From: Thiobacillus sp. UBA2186
GTDB taxonomy: Bacteria > Pseudomonadota > Gammaproteobacteria > Burkholderiales > Thiobacillaceae
Direction of reading: 5' to 3'
NCBI GenBank assembly: GCA_002327405.1
Contig: DCVO01000121.1
Coordinates: 1-25,012, forward strand
DNA: 25,012 bases
Below the pieces are notes generated by a model. That model did no database searches. It was not told where the DNA came from and worked only from the letters and a program-made list of their open reading frames with translations. Both the position numbers and the translations under genes were made by a program. Positions 8,960 through 16,751 of the stretch are shown here, piece after piece. Numbering within the stretch: the stretch's first letter is position 1; each line of letters starts with the position of its first letter.

Positions 8960-9196
8960 TTAAATCTTTTCGCCGCGAGCGCGCATTTCGGCGAGAACGG
9001 CATCGATGCCCTTCTTGTCGATGGTGCGCAGCGCCGCATTGGTGAGACGCAGCGTGACATAGCGGTTTTCGCTTTCAACCCACAGGCGACGGTTTTGCAG
9101 GTTGGGCAGAAACCGGCGCTTGGTTTTGTTGTTTGCGTGGGAAACGTTGTTCCCAGACATGGGCTTCTTGCCCGTTACCTGACATACGCGAGCCAT
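8960..9196 (-). CDS. rpmB: 50S ribosomal protein L28
   Basis: A 78-residue protein of standard L28 length: MARVCQVTGKKPMSGNNVSH at the N-terminus, then NKTKRRFLPNLQ and the terminal MRARGEKI. It is a structural component of the large ribosomal subunit. A GGAGAG ribosome-binding site precedes the ATG at 9196, and a candidate sigma-70 promoter lies about 45-75 bases upstream. It is co-transcribed with rpmG. Confidence 0.97.
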   Translation of the reverse strand: MARVCQVTGKKPMSGNNVSHANNKTKRRFLPNLQNRRLWVESENRYVTLRLTNAALRTIDKKGIDAVLAEMRARGEKI

Positions 9197-9240
9197 GATG
9201 CGCTCTCCAAAAAGAGTTAACCGAATTCGGAAAAACGCGG

Positions 9241-9270
9241 ATTATGCCATGAAATCCCCGGCCGAGCCAA
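9241..9270 (-). promoter_or_regulatory. Candidate sigma-70 promoter of rpmB-rpmG
   Basis: On the - strand TTGGCT (9270-9265) and CATAAT (9246-9241) are separated by 18 bp, about 45 bp before the rpmB ATG. Motif match only. Confidence 0.5.
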
Positions 9271-9380
9271 GCCCCCGGCGACATCCCCGGAATCCTCATG
9301 TATGCGCCTAATTGCACTTCGGTTCCTGCGCTCCGGACGCACCCGGATCACGCATGCGCAGCAAGTTTGCGGATATGCCG

Positions 9381-10055
9381 CTAAAGCAGGCCGGCTTCGG
9401 CGAACGACACCCCGCCCGAGCCGGCCACGATGAAATGGTCCAAGACCCGCACCTCGACCAGGGCCAGGGCCTGCCTGAGCGTCTGGGTCAGAACCTTGTC
9501 GGCCTGGCTGGGCTCGGCCACCCCCGAGGGGTGGTTGTGCGCCAGGATCAGGCTGGCGGCATTGTGCGCCAGGGCGCGCTTGACCACTTCGCGCGGGTAG
9601 ACGCTGGTCTGGGTGAGGGTGCCGCGGAACAGCATCTCGGCCTGGAGGGCGCGGTTTTGCGCGTCCAGGAACACGATCCAGAACTCCTCGTGCGGCTTGT
9701 CCTTCAGCAGCAGGCTCAGATAGCTCCTGACGGCTGACGGCGAAGACAGGGCATCGCCGTTCTTCATGTCCTCCTTGAGCGCGCGGCCTGCCATTTCCAT
9801 GACCGCTTTGAGCTGGGCGTATTTGGCCGGGCCGAGGCCGGGCGCCTCGCAGATCTGCTCGCGGTCGGCCAGGCACAGGCGCGCCAGCCCGCCGAAGCGG
9901 TCGAGCAGATCGCGCGCCAGATCCACCGCGCTCTTGCCGGCGGTGCCGGTGCGCAGAAACAACGCCAGCAGCTCGGCATCGGTCAGGCTGTGCGCACCGC
10001 GCTCGAGCAGCTTTTCGCGGGGCCGTTCGTCCGCCGGCCAGTCTTTAATCCCCAT
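9381..10055 (-). CDS. radC: RadC/YicR family JAB-domain protein
   Basis: A 224-residue protein of normal family length. The N-terminal part carries a helix-hairpin-helix (APGLGPAKYAQLKA, 71-84). The C-terminal MPN+/JAB domain has the metal-binding motif HNHPSG (173-178), continuing to S183 and D186 in the H-x-H-x7-S-x2-D spacing of JAMM metalloenzymes, and begins with EEFWIVFLDAQN. The family was named from an E. coli repair mutant later reassigned to another gene, so the biochemical role is still uncertain; a DNA-related metalloprotease or nuclease role is often assumed. A GGGAGG ribosome-binding site lies before ATG 10055. It is divergent from coaBC, with 44 bp between. Confidence 0.94.
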   Translation of the reverse strand: MGIKDWPADERPREKLLERGAHSLTDAELLALFLRTGTAGKSAVDLARDLLDRFGGLARLCLADREQICEAPGLGPAKYAQLKAVMEMAGRALKEDMKNGDALSSPSAVRSYLSLLLKDKPHEEFWIVFLDAQNRALQAEMLFRGTLTQTSVYPREVVKRALAHNAASLILAHNHPSGVAEPSQADKVLTQTLRQALALVEVRVLDHFIVAGSGGVSFAEAGLL

Positions 10056-10099
10056 CCTGCCCTACCTCCCCTTAGAATAGCGTTTTTACGCTTTTTGCC

Positions 10100-11395
10100 A
10101 TGACTGCCACCTACCGCGCAAGCATCATTCTGGGCATCACCGGAGGCGTCGCCGCCTACAAGGCGGCAGAACTCGCGCGCCTGTGGGTCAAGGCCGGCTG
10201 CGCGGTACAGGCGGTGATGACCGAGGCCGCCACCCATTTCGTCGGCACGGCCACCTTGCAGGCGCTGACCGGGCGGCCGGTGCTGACCGAGCTTTGGGGC
10301 AGCACCTTCACCCCAGCCCTCTCCCAGATGCCCTCACCCCAACCCTCTCCCAGAGGGAGAGGGGGCAAACGCCGGGCCCAAACCGATTTAACGAGGGGGC
10401 AAACGCCGGGCCCAAACCAACTTGACGGCATGGATCACATCCACGCCAGCCGCGAGGCCGATTTGATCGTGGTCGCGCCGGCTTCCGCCGACTTCATGGC
10501 CAGGCTCGCGCAGGGCTCAGCCTCCGACCTGCTCTCGACCCTGTGCCTTGCGCGCGCCTGCCCGCTGATGCTGGCGCCGGCCATGAACCGCGAGATGTGG
10601 TCCAATCCGGCGACCCAGCGCAATCTCGCGCAACTGATCGAGGACGGCGTGCACATTGTCGGCCCCGAGAGCGGCGAGCAAGCCTGCGGCGAAACGGGTC
10701 TGGGCCGCATGAGCGAACCCCAGGCGATTTTCGATGCGGTGCAGTCCTTCCTGTTCAACGGCGCGCTCTCCGGCAAGAAGGTGCTGATCACCGCCGGCCC
10801 GACCTACGAGCCGATCGACCCGGTGCGCGGCATCACCAATCTGAGTTCGGGCAAGATGGGCTATGCGCTCGCCACCGCCGCGCGCGAGGCCGGCGCCGAG
10901 GTGACCCTGATCTCCGGCCCGACCGCGCTCGCCATCCCGGCCGGCGTCGCGCGGATGAACGTGACCACCGCGAACGAGATGTTCGACGCCGTGATGGAAC
11001 GTATCGCCGGCCAGGACGTTTTCGTCTCGGTGGCCGCCGTGGCGGACTATCGCCCGGCCGAGGCCGGCGCGCAAAAGATCAAGAAAAGTGAGCAGCCGCT
11101 TACGCTGAACCTGCTGCCCAACAAGGACATTCTTGCCAGCGTCGCGGCGCTGCCGAAGGCGCCCTTCTGCGTGGGCTTCGCCGCCGAGACCGAAAAGCTT
11201 CTGGAGCACGCCGAGGCCAAGCGCAAGAAAAAGCAGCTGCCCATGCTGGTGGCCAACCTGGCCCAGCACACTCTCGGCGCGAACGAGGCCGAACTGGTGG
11301 TGCTGGACGACCAGGGCAGCCACCCCCTGCCCGCGGCCGACAAGCTCACCCAGGCGCGCCGCATCGTTTCCCGCCTCGCCCAACTTCTCAACTGA
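10100..11395 (+). CDS. coaBC: Bifunctional phosphopantothenoylcysteine decarboxylase/phosphopantothenate-cysteine ligase
   Basis: A 431-residue coenzyme A biosynthesis enzyme. The CoaC half (about 1-215) is an FMN-dependent decarboxylase with the N-terminal GITGGVAAYK, the conserved His in GMDHI (H113), the PAMN motif (160-163) and the active-site loop with C196 in GEQACGETGLGRM. The CoaB half (about 225-431) starts VLITAGPTYEPIDPVRGITNLSSGKMG and has VAAVADYRPA and the Lys-rich QKIKKS; it joins phosphopantothenate to cysteine using CTP. Oddly, residues about 68-108, between LTELW and GMDHI, are a proline/arginine-rich insertion that does not look like CoaC and is encoded by repeat DNA (separate entry). 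The frame stays open through it, and both active sites are intact, so the enzyme is probably functional. dut follows 10 bp later. Confidence 0.95.
   Translation: MTATYRASIILGITGGVAAYKAAELARLWVKAGCAVQAVMTEAATHFVGTATLQALTGRPVLTELWGSTFTPALSQMPSPQPSPRGRGGKRRAQTDLTRGQTPGPNQLDGMDHIHASREADLIVVAPASADFMARLAQGSASDLLSTLCLARACPLMLAPAMNREMWSNPATQRNLAQLIEDGVHIVGPESGEQACGETGLGRMSEPQAIFDAVQSFLFNGALSGKKVLITAGPTYEPIDPVRGITNLSSGKMGYALATAAREAGAEVTLISGPTALAIPAGVARMNVTTANEMFDAVMERIAGQDVFVSVAAVADYRPAEAGAQKIKKSEQPLTLNLLPNKDILASVAALPKAPFCVGFAAETEKLLEHAEAKRKKKQLPMLVANLAQHTLGANEAELVVLDDQGSHPLPAADKLTQARRIVSRLAQLLN
10301..10426. repeat. Repeat-derived in-frame insertion inside coaBC
   Basis: This stretch holds two tandem 21-bp units differing at one base (10308-10328 and 10334-10354, TCACCCCAACCCTCTCCC type). 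The second forms a perfect 9-bp hairpin CCCTCTCCC (10343-10351)/GGGAGAGGG (10355-10363). After it come two identical 26-bp units beginning GAGGGGGCAAACG (10359-10384 and 10393-10418, 34-bp period). The CTCACCCCAACCCTCTCCC...GGGAGAGGG motif is a dispersed repeat familiar from many proteobacterial intergenic regions (family recollection, not searched). It is translated here as PSPQPSPRGRGG. Confidence 0.8.
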
Positions 11396-11405
11396 CCCAA
11401 ACGAC

Positions 11406-11846
11406 ATGAAACTGGAAGTCAAAATCCTCAACGAAAAAATCCGCGACCAGTTGCCCCATTATGCCACGCCGGGCTCCGCCGGCCTGGATCTGCGCGCCTG
11501 CATCGCCGAGGCCGTCACGGTAAACCCGGGCGAAACCCATCTCGTTCCCACCGGCATGGCCATCCACCTGGGCGATCCCGGCTATGCCGCGCTGATCCTG
11601 CCGCGCTCGGGCCTCGGCCACAAGCATGGGATCGTTTTGGGCAACCTGGTGGGGCTGATCGACTCGGACTACCAGGGCGAGCTCATGGTGTCGTGCTGGA
11701 ACCGCGGACAGACCGCCTTCGTGCTGCAACCGATGGAACGGCTGGCGCAGCTGGTGGTGGTGCCGGTGATCCAGGTGGAAATGGATGTTGTCGAGGACTT
11801 CGCGCAAAGCCACCGCGGCGAAGGCGGCTTCGGCAGCACCGGCTAG
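11406..11846 (+). CDS. dut: dUTP diphosphatase (dUTPase)
   Basis: A 146-residue protein of the homotrimeric dUTPase family with all five motifs: SAGLDLRA (24-31), PRSGLG (66-71), GLIDSDYQGEL (83-93, with the Asp that activates water), RLAQLV (112-117) and the C-terminal arm RGEGGFGSTG (137-146). It hydrolyses dUTP to dUMP and pyrophosphate, supplying dTMP precursor and keeping uracil out of DNA. The neighbouring coaBC upstream is a common proteobacterial pairing and probably shares its transcript. Confidence 0.97.
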   Translation: MKLEVKILNEKIRDQLPHYATPGSAGLDLRACIAEAVTVNPGETHLVPTGMAIHLGDPGYAALILPRSGLGHKHGIVLGNLVGLIDSDYQGELMVSCWNRGQTAFVLQPMERLAQLVVVPVIQVEMDVVEDFAQSHRGEGGFGSTG

Positions 11847-11945
11847 TCAGGGTTTGGGCACGACACACGCCTTTCGTCGGCTGGCCCCGGTCGGCTGCCA
11901 CCATCCCCTTATCAGGTCCCTCTGGAATTGCCAGAATAGACACCC

Positions 11946-13403
11946 ATGCGACCGATGTCAGACCACCCGCCCTTGACCCGCTATGGCTTCGTCCTGACCG
12001 CCATGCTGTCGGTCATATCGGCCATCGGCATTTGGTTTGTCTTTCAAACCCGCAAGGTGGAGGAACCGCCGGCCAATGCCATGCAAACCGGCGCCATAAC
12101 TGCCCAGATTGAACATCTGGCAGAATCCATGCAGCTTCAGGCGAGCGCCATCGCCGCCCATCCGCAGACCCTGGCCTGCTTTGCCGCAGACAACGGCGAA
12201 ACCTGCCGGGAACAGGCGGCCAATCTGAACGCCCTGCTTCCGCTGACCGCACTCTATTTCGTGCGGGAAGGCAATAACGCCGACCTGCTGCCGGGTTTCC
12301 TGCCCGACGGCACCCGGCGTCTCATCGAGCATGCCGCCCGCGTCAACGGCCCTGCATCCAGCGCCGACCTTTATCTCACCGTCACCCAGCCCGTCATCGA
12401 CGGGCAAGGCCGTCGCACGGGCTTCGTGGTGCTGGAACAGGCGATGCCCCAGCTGCAGGCGCTGTTCGACACCCTGCCCATGCCGGCGGACTCCGCCTAC
12501 GCCGAACTGCAGCAAAGTCGGGACGATGAATCCAGCGTGCTGATGCGGCGCGGCAATCAGGCGATGAAAAGGACTTCGCCGTCCGCCACGGTGACGCTGG
12601 CTGGCACGCCATGGAAAATCATGGTGTGGCATAACGGCCAAAGCGCTTTCCAGGCCGCCCTGCCCTACCTGTTCGCCTGGCTGCTGCTGACCATGATGAT
12701 CGCCGTGATCGTTATGGGAGTGGTGACCAGCGCGAGCAAGCGCATCGTCGACAATCTCAAGATCATGACCGGCATGATCAACGACATGCGCCAGAACAAG
12801 TTGCGCCGGGAATATCCGAGCAGCCTGGCGGAATTCGAGCGCCCCATGCGGACAATGTTCAAGATCGCGAACATGGTGATCGGGCACCAGAGGAAAACCA
12901 CCACCGAAGCGACCCTGGACCATTTGTCCCAGGTCTACAACCGCCGCAGTTTCGAGGGGCGCCAGTCGGAGCTGTTCAAGACCCTCAAGGAGGGCTGGAC
13001 GCACAGCCTGCTCCTGCTCGACATCGACAACTTCAAGCAGATCAACGACACCTTCGGCCACGAAGCGGGCGACCAGATGATCGTCGCCTTCGGCAAGGCG
13101 CTGAAGGACAACCTGCGCTCCAGCGATTTCATCGCGCGCCTGGGCGGCGACGAGTTCTGCGTGATTTTCCCCTACACCACGCTGGAGCGTGCGCAGGAAC
13201 TGGCCGAGCGCCTGCGGGCCAGCATGCCGGATACCGTCGACCTGATTCCCGGCGTGTCGCAGAAGCTCGCCTGGAGCGGCGGGCTGTCCGAATACAGCAA
13301 GGACGACGCCCAGGAAAACATGGCGCTGTCGCGCGCCGACGCGGCGCTGCTCGAAGCCAAGCGCGGCGGGCGCAACAATACGAAGATCAAGGCCGCCGCC
13401 TGA
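11946..13403 (+). CDS. Membrane-bound GGDEF diguanylate cyclase
   Basis: A 485-residue protein (476 or so if ATG 11955 is the true start). One helix near the N-terminus (about 12-33), a periplasmic region of roughly 200 residues that I cannot assign to a named sensor family, a second helix (about 238-261), a short linker and the GGDEF domain (about 320-480) beginning DHLSQVYNRRSFEGR. The active-site motif is intact (RLGGDEF, GGDEF at 400-404), and an inhibitory I-site RxxD (R391-S-S-D394) sits five residues before it, so product inhibition is predicted. LLLDIDNFKQINDTFGHEAGD supplies metal and GTP contacts. It should make cyclic di-GMP, the substrate of RpfG. The periplasmic ligand is unknown. 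The 99-bp gap after dut shows no clear promoter. Confidence 0.92.
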   Translation: MRPMSDHPPLTRYGFVLTAMLSVISAIGIWFVFQTRKVEEPPANAMQTGAITAQIEHLAESMQLQASAIAAHPQTLACFAADNGETCREQAANLNALLPLTALYFVREGNNADLLPGFLPDGTRRLIEHAARVNGPASSADLYLTVTQPVIDGQGRRTGFVVLEQAMPQLQALFDTLPMPADSAYAELQQSRDDESSVLMRRGNQAMKRTSPSATVTLAGTPWKIMVWHNGQSAFQAALPYLFAWLLLTMMIAVIVMGVVTSASKRIVDNLKIMTGMINDMRQNKLRREYPSSLAEFERPMRTMFKIANMVIGHQRKTTTEATLDHLSQVYNRRSFEGRQSELFKTLKEGWTHSLLLLDIDNFKQINDTFGHEAGDQMIVAFGKALKDNLRSSDFIARLGGDEFCVIFPYTTLERAQELAERLRASMPDTVDLIPGVSQKLAWSGGLSEYSKDDAQENMALSRADAALLEAKRGGRNNTKIKAAA

Positions 13404-14886
13404 TTGCCGTCACGGCCGAGAGAATCATCATCAACAGCACCACAGGGGCGTTGCCCCAGCGCGCGTAGGGCGTCATGCCTGCATAGCCCTGCGCTTCGCC
13501 GCTGAGCGTGGCGGTGACGAATTCCGGCAGCGCCGACACCACCCTGCCCTTTTGGTCGATGATGGCGGTGACGCCGGTGTTGGTCGAACGCAGCATGTAG
13601 CGGCCGGTTTCCAGCGCGCGCATCTGCGACATCTGCGCATGCTGCCAGCCGGCGAAGGAGTCGCCGAACCAGGCATCGTTGGTCACGTTCACCAGCAGCG
13701 TGGCATCGGGCAGGGCACGGATGATCTCCTCGCCGAACACGTCCTCGTAGCAGATGTTCACGGCCACCTTCTGCCCGGCCGCGTTCATGGGCGGCTGGTC
13801 CTTGCCGCCGCGCGCGAAATCGGACAATGGAATGTGCAACACCCTGACGATCCAGCCGAAGCCCGGCGGCACGAATTCGCCGAAGGCGACCAGATGCTGC
13901 TTGTGGTAGAACTGCGCCGGCGCCTCGCCGATGCTGACCACGCTGTTGTAGTAATCGCCCGCGAGATTGCCGGTGGGAAAGCCGGCGAGAATGTCCGCGC
14001 CGCGCGCTTTCGCGAGTTCGCGCAGTTCCGCCAGAAACGAAGGGCGCAGGTCTTCGTAAAAAAGCGGGAAGGCGGTTTCCGGCAGCACGATGAGCTCGGC
14101 GCGCGCCGCGCGGACATGGGCCGCGTAATCGGCCAGCGTCCGGGAGACCTGCTCCGGCCGCCATTTCAGTTCCTGCGGCACGTTGCCCTGCACCAGCGCG
14201 ACGCTGACAGGTTTGCCGGCCGGCACGGTCCACTCGATGCGTTTGAATCCTTCGCCCGTGCCCAGCAACGCCAACAGCACAGCGAACGGGGCAAGCCACT
14301 TGCCCGGCAGCCATATATTCCGCAGCAGCCAGATCAGCGAACCGGCGCAGAGCGCGCTGAGCCAGGACACGCCATATACGCCGACGAGCGGGGCGTAGCC
14401 GGCGAGCGGCCCATCCGGCACTTGGGCATAACCGGCCGCGAGCCAGGGGAAGCCGGTGAACAGCCAGCCGCGCACCCATTCCATGCCGGTCCACATGAGC
14501 GGAAACACCAGCAGCAGGCGAGACAGTCCGGGCGCGGAATAGCGCGCCGTCGCCCAGGCCGCCGTTGCCGGAAACAGGGCAAGCGTGCCGCAGAACAGGA
14601 ACACCGCGAAGGCGGCAAGCCAGGGCGGCATGCCGCCATAAACCGCCATGCTGACGTAGACCCAGGAAACGCCGACACCGAAAAACCCCAGGCCGAACAG
14701 CCAGCCGAGCATGAACACGCGCGGCGCCGAGGCCCGGTCGATGAGATAAAGCAGCCCGGCAAGACTCGGAAAGATCAGCAGGAACCAGCCGACCGGCGCG
14801 AAGGCAAGCGCGGCCAGCCCGCCGAGGGCGAATGCGAGAGCGGCCGAAGAAAATCGGCCTTGCGCGAGTTTACTTGACCAGTTCAC
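13387..14886 (-). CDS. lnt: Apolipoprotein N-acyltransferase
   Basis: A 499-residue inner-membrane enzyme that adds the third acyl chain to the N-terminal cysteine of lipoproteins, the last step of lipoprotein maturation. The N-terminal half has six or so helices (between about 12 and 210). The periplasmic nitrilase-like domain (about 225-470) carries the catalytic triad E270 (VLPETAFPLF), K329 (YHKQHLVAFGEFVP) and C379 (NICYEDVFGEE), and a final helix closes the protein. The start is GTG at 14886, which overlaps the lipA 3' end by 17 bp; no ATG fits the conserved N-terminus. Its own 3' end overlaps that of the GGDEF gene by 17 bp, tail to tail. RlpA, encoded further up the strand, is one of its likely substrates. 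Confidence 0.95.
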   Translation of the reverse strand: MNWSSKLAQGRFSSAALAFALGGLAALAFAPVGWFLLIFPSLAGLLYLIDRASAPRVFMLGWLFGLGFFGVGVSWVYVSMAVYGGMPPWLAAFAVFLFCGTLALFPATAAWATARYSAPGLSRLLLVFPLMWTGMEWVRGWLFTGFPWLAAGYAQVPDGPLAGYAPLVGVYGVSWLSALCAGSLIWLLRNIWLPGKWLAPFAVLLALLGTGEGFKRIEWTVPAGKPVSVALVQGNVPQELKWRPEQVSRTLADYAAHVRAARAELIVLPETAFPLFYEDLRPSFLAELRELAKARGADILAGFPTGNLAGDYYNSVVSIGEAPAQFYHKQHLVAFGEFVPPGFGWIVRVLHIPLSDFARGGKDQPPMNAAGQKVAVNICYEDVFGEEIIRALPDATLLVNVTNDAWFGDSFAGWQHAQMSQMRALETGRYMLRSTNTGVTAIIDQKGRVVSALPEFVTATLSGEAQGYAGMTPYARWGNAPVVLLMMILSAVTAIRRRP

Positions 14887-15802
14887 GCGCCTGCAGATCG
14901 GCGTGATAGCTTGAACGCACCATGGGCCCGCAGGCAGCCTGCCTGAAGCCCATCTCCGCGGCAGCCTGCTCGAAGGCCCGGAACTGTTCGGGCGTGACGT
15001 AGCGCAGCAGAGGCAGGTGCGCGCCGGACGGCTGCAGATACTGGCCGATGGTCAGCATGACGACATCGTGCGCACGCAGGTCGCGCATGACTTCGAGGAT
15101 CTCCTCGTCGGTCTCGCCCAGCCCGACCATGAGCCCGGACTTGGTGGGAATGTCCGGATGGCGCGCCTTGAAATCCTTGAGCAATTTCAGCGAATGCGCA
15201 TAGTCGGCACCAGGGCGCGCGGCCTTGTACAGGCGCGGCACGGTTTCGAGGTTGTGGTTCATCACGTCCGGCAAGCCCTTGTCGAGTTCGTCGAGCGCCG
15301 CTTCCAGGCGGCCGCGGAAGTCGGGGGTGAGAATTTCGATTTTCGTGGCCGGCGACAGCTCGCGCACGGCGCGGATGCAGCCGGCGAAATGCTTCGCGCC
15401 GCCGTCGCGCAGATCGTCGCGGTCCACGCTGGTGACGACCACGTACTTGAGCTTCATCGCCGCGATGGTCTCGGCCAGGTGCTGCGGTTCTTCGGGATCG
15501 GGCGGCAGCGGCTTGCCGTGGCCCACGTCGCAGAACGGACAGCGGCGCGTGCACAGGTCGCCCAGGATCATGAAGGTGGCGGTGCCGTGGCCGAAGCATT
15601 CGCCCAGGTTGGGGCAGGACGCCTCCTCGCACACGGTGTGCAGCTTCTTCTCGCGCAGCACTTCCTTCAGCCGCAGGACTTCCGGGCTGTTGGGCGATTT
15701 GGCGCGTATCCAGCCGGGCATTTTCAGCCGCGGCTGGGGTACCACCTTGATGGGGATGCGCGAGGTCTTGGCCTCGCCCTTGTGCAGCTTGATGTCGGCC
15801 AC
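14870..15802 (-). CDS. lipA: Lipoyl synthase
   Basis: A 310-residue radical SAM enzyme that inserts two sulfurs into the octanoyl group on lipoyl domains. Both iron-sulfur cluster motifs are present: auxiliary cluster cysteines C58, C63 and C69 (CEEASCPNLGEC) and the radical SAM cluster C84, C88 and C91 (CTRRCPFC). The C-terminal RSSYHAD (296-302) supplies the serine ligand of the auxiliary cluster. The start is GTG at 15802 (the MADIKLHKGEAK N-terminus); no upstream ATG is in frame before a stop. It works with LipB, encoded upstream on the same strand but separated by an opposite-strand small gene and a terminator-like hairpin, so lipA probably has its own promoter. lnt overlaps its end. Confidence 0.97.
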   Translation of the reverse strand: MADIKLHKGEAKTSRIPIKVVPQPRLKMPGWIRAKSPNSPEVLRLKEVLREKKLHTVCEEASCPNLGECFGHGTATFMILGDLCTRRCPFCDVGHGKPLPPDPEEPQHLAETIAAMKLKYVVVTSVDRDDLRDGGAKHFAGCIRAVRELSPATKIEILTPDFRGRLEAALDELDKGLPDVMNHNLETVPRLYKAARPGADYAHSLKLLKDFKARHPDIPTKSGLMVGLGETDEEILEVMRDLRAHDVVMLTIGQYLQPSGAHLPLLRYVTPEQFRAFEQAAAEMGFRQAACGPMVRSSYHADLQARELVK

Positions 15803-15863
15803 TTGAAATTCCGCTTGAAAATCAGGCGCTTATTTTACCCCGAGCGGGCCTTGCCGGGTGCCA

Positions 15864-15889
15864 TAAAAAAACATGGCCGAGTCGGCCAT
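15864..15889 (-). terminator. Hairpin with T run between lipB and lipA, - strand
   Basis: A 17-bp palindrome at 15873-15889 (ATGGCC stem, 5-base loop, GGCCAT). On the - strand it is followed after one base by seven T (complement of 15865-15871). This fits a rho-independent terminator for transcripts coming from lipB, and it would uncouple lipB from lipA. On the + strand the same stem lies just before the ribosome-binding site of the small gene at 15910. Confidence 0.5.
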
Positions 15890-15897
15890 TCCATTGC

Positions 15898-15904
15898 AAG
15901 GAGG
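15898..15904 (+). promoter_or_regulatory. Strong ribosome-binding site of the small gene at 15910
   Basis: A full AAGGAGG lies five bases before ATG 15910. It is among the best matches to the anti-Shine-Dalgarno in the window and is the main reason for accepting this short frame as a gene. Confidence 0.8.
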
Positions 15905-15909
15905 CCCGC

Positions 15910-16143
15910 ATGGAACCGCATATTTCCGATTTCCTGGTGCACATCCACGAAGAACTGTCACCCGAAGAGCAGTGCGAACTGGAGGATTTCGTCCGCAGGC
16001 AGCCCTGCGTGGTGAGCGCGGGCATGTCGCAGAAAGATCCGCACCTGATGGCCGTTGCCTACGATTCCGAATGCGGCACGGCGCACAGCATTCTCACCCG
16101 CGTGCGGGAAAGAGTGACCGGCGCGGAAATGATCGGGCTTTAA
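15910..16143 (+). CDS. Small protein, probably HMA-like ferredoxin fold, function unknown
   Basis: A 77-residue acidic cytoplasmic protein with no signal peptide or membrane helix. The pattern FLVHIHEELSPEEQCELEDF, VVSAGMSQKDPHLMAVAYDSE, then a helix SILTRVRE and a last strand AEMIGL suggests the beta-alpha-beta-beta-alpha-beta order of small heavy-metal-associated (HMA) fold proteins. The CxxC metal motif of true metallochaperones is absent; C33 and C57 are not in that arrangement. I recognise the general family only loosely and give no function. It is transcribed against the surrounding lip genes, and its stop codon overlaps the lipB stop by 4 bp. The strong ribosome-binding site supports it being real. 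Confidence 0.72.
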   Translation: MEPHISDFLVHIHEELSPEEQCELEDFVRRQPCVVSAGMSQKDPHLMAVAYDSECGTAHSILTRVRERVTGAEMIGL

Positions 16144-16751
16144 GCGTCGATTCTTTGCGCCAGCAGCCCGGCCAGCTTTTTGCCGATTTCACCAGCGCCA
16201 TCGGGGATGCCGAGGTCGCGCATTTGCGTCACTGCCATGCCCGGATAGCCGCAAGGGTTGATGAGGGCGAAGGGCGCGAGATCCATGTCCACGTTGAGCG
16301 CGAGGCCGTGATAGCTGCGCCCCTGTTTGATGCGCAGGCCCAGCGCGGCGACCTTGGCGCCCCCCACATATACGCCGGGCGCACCCGGCTTGCGCTCGGC
16401 TTTCGCCCCTGACTGCGCGAGCAGGTCGATCACGGCCTGTTCCATGCGGGCGACCAGTTCCCTCACCCCGTAGCCGCGCCGCCTGAGATCCACCAGCACG
16501 TAGATCACGACCTGGCCGGGGCCGTGGTAGGTGATCTGGCCGCCGCGGTCGATGGGCACCACCGGTATATCGCTCGTTTGCAGAATATGCTCGCGCTTGC
16601 CGGCCTGGCCGAGGGTGAACACGGGCGGATGCTCCAGCACCCACAGTTCGTCCGGCGTGGCATCGTTGCGCGCCGCGGTGAATTCCTGCATGGCGCGCCA
16701 GGTCGGCTCGTATTCGACACGCCCCAGATGCCTGATGAATATCTCGCTCAA
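16140..16751 (-). CDS. lipB: Octanoyl-[acyl carrier protein]-protein N-octanoyltransferase
   Basis: A 203-residue enzyme that moves octanoate from acyl-ACP to lipoyl domains, the first step of lipoate synthesis, before LipA. Motifs: LEHPPVFTLGQAGKREHIL (39-57), RGGQITYHGPGQ (69-80), catalytic K133 in GGAKVAALGLRI and catalytic C167 in INPCGYPGM. I place the start at TTG 16751, where TTGA overlaps the ybeD stop; the protein then begins SEIFIRHLGRVEYEPTW, the expected LipB N-terminus. The frame is open further upstream through ybeD, but that sequence is a shadow of ybeD and of the repeat element. Overlap with ybeD implies translational coupling. Confidence 0.95.
   Translation of the reverse strand: MSEIFIRHLGRVEYEPTWRAMQEFTAARNDATPDELWVLEHPPVFTLGQAGKREHILQTSDIPVVPIDRGGQITYHGPGQVVIYVLVDLRRRGYGVRELVARMEQAVIDLLAQSGAKAERKPGAPGVYVGGAKVAALGLRIKQGRSYHGLALNVDMDLAPFALINPCGYPGMAVTQMRDLGIPDGAGEIGKKLAGLLAQRIDA

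Noticed and set aside
10359..10418. CRISPR-like direct repeats
   Set aside because: Only two copies with an 8-bp gap, inside coaBC, with no cas genes nearby; this is tandem slippage.
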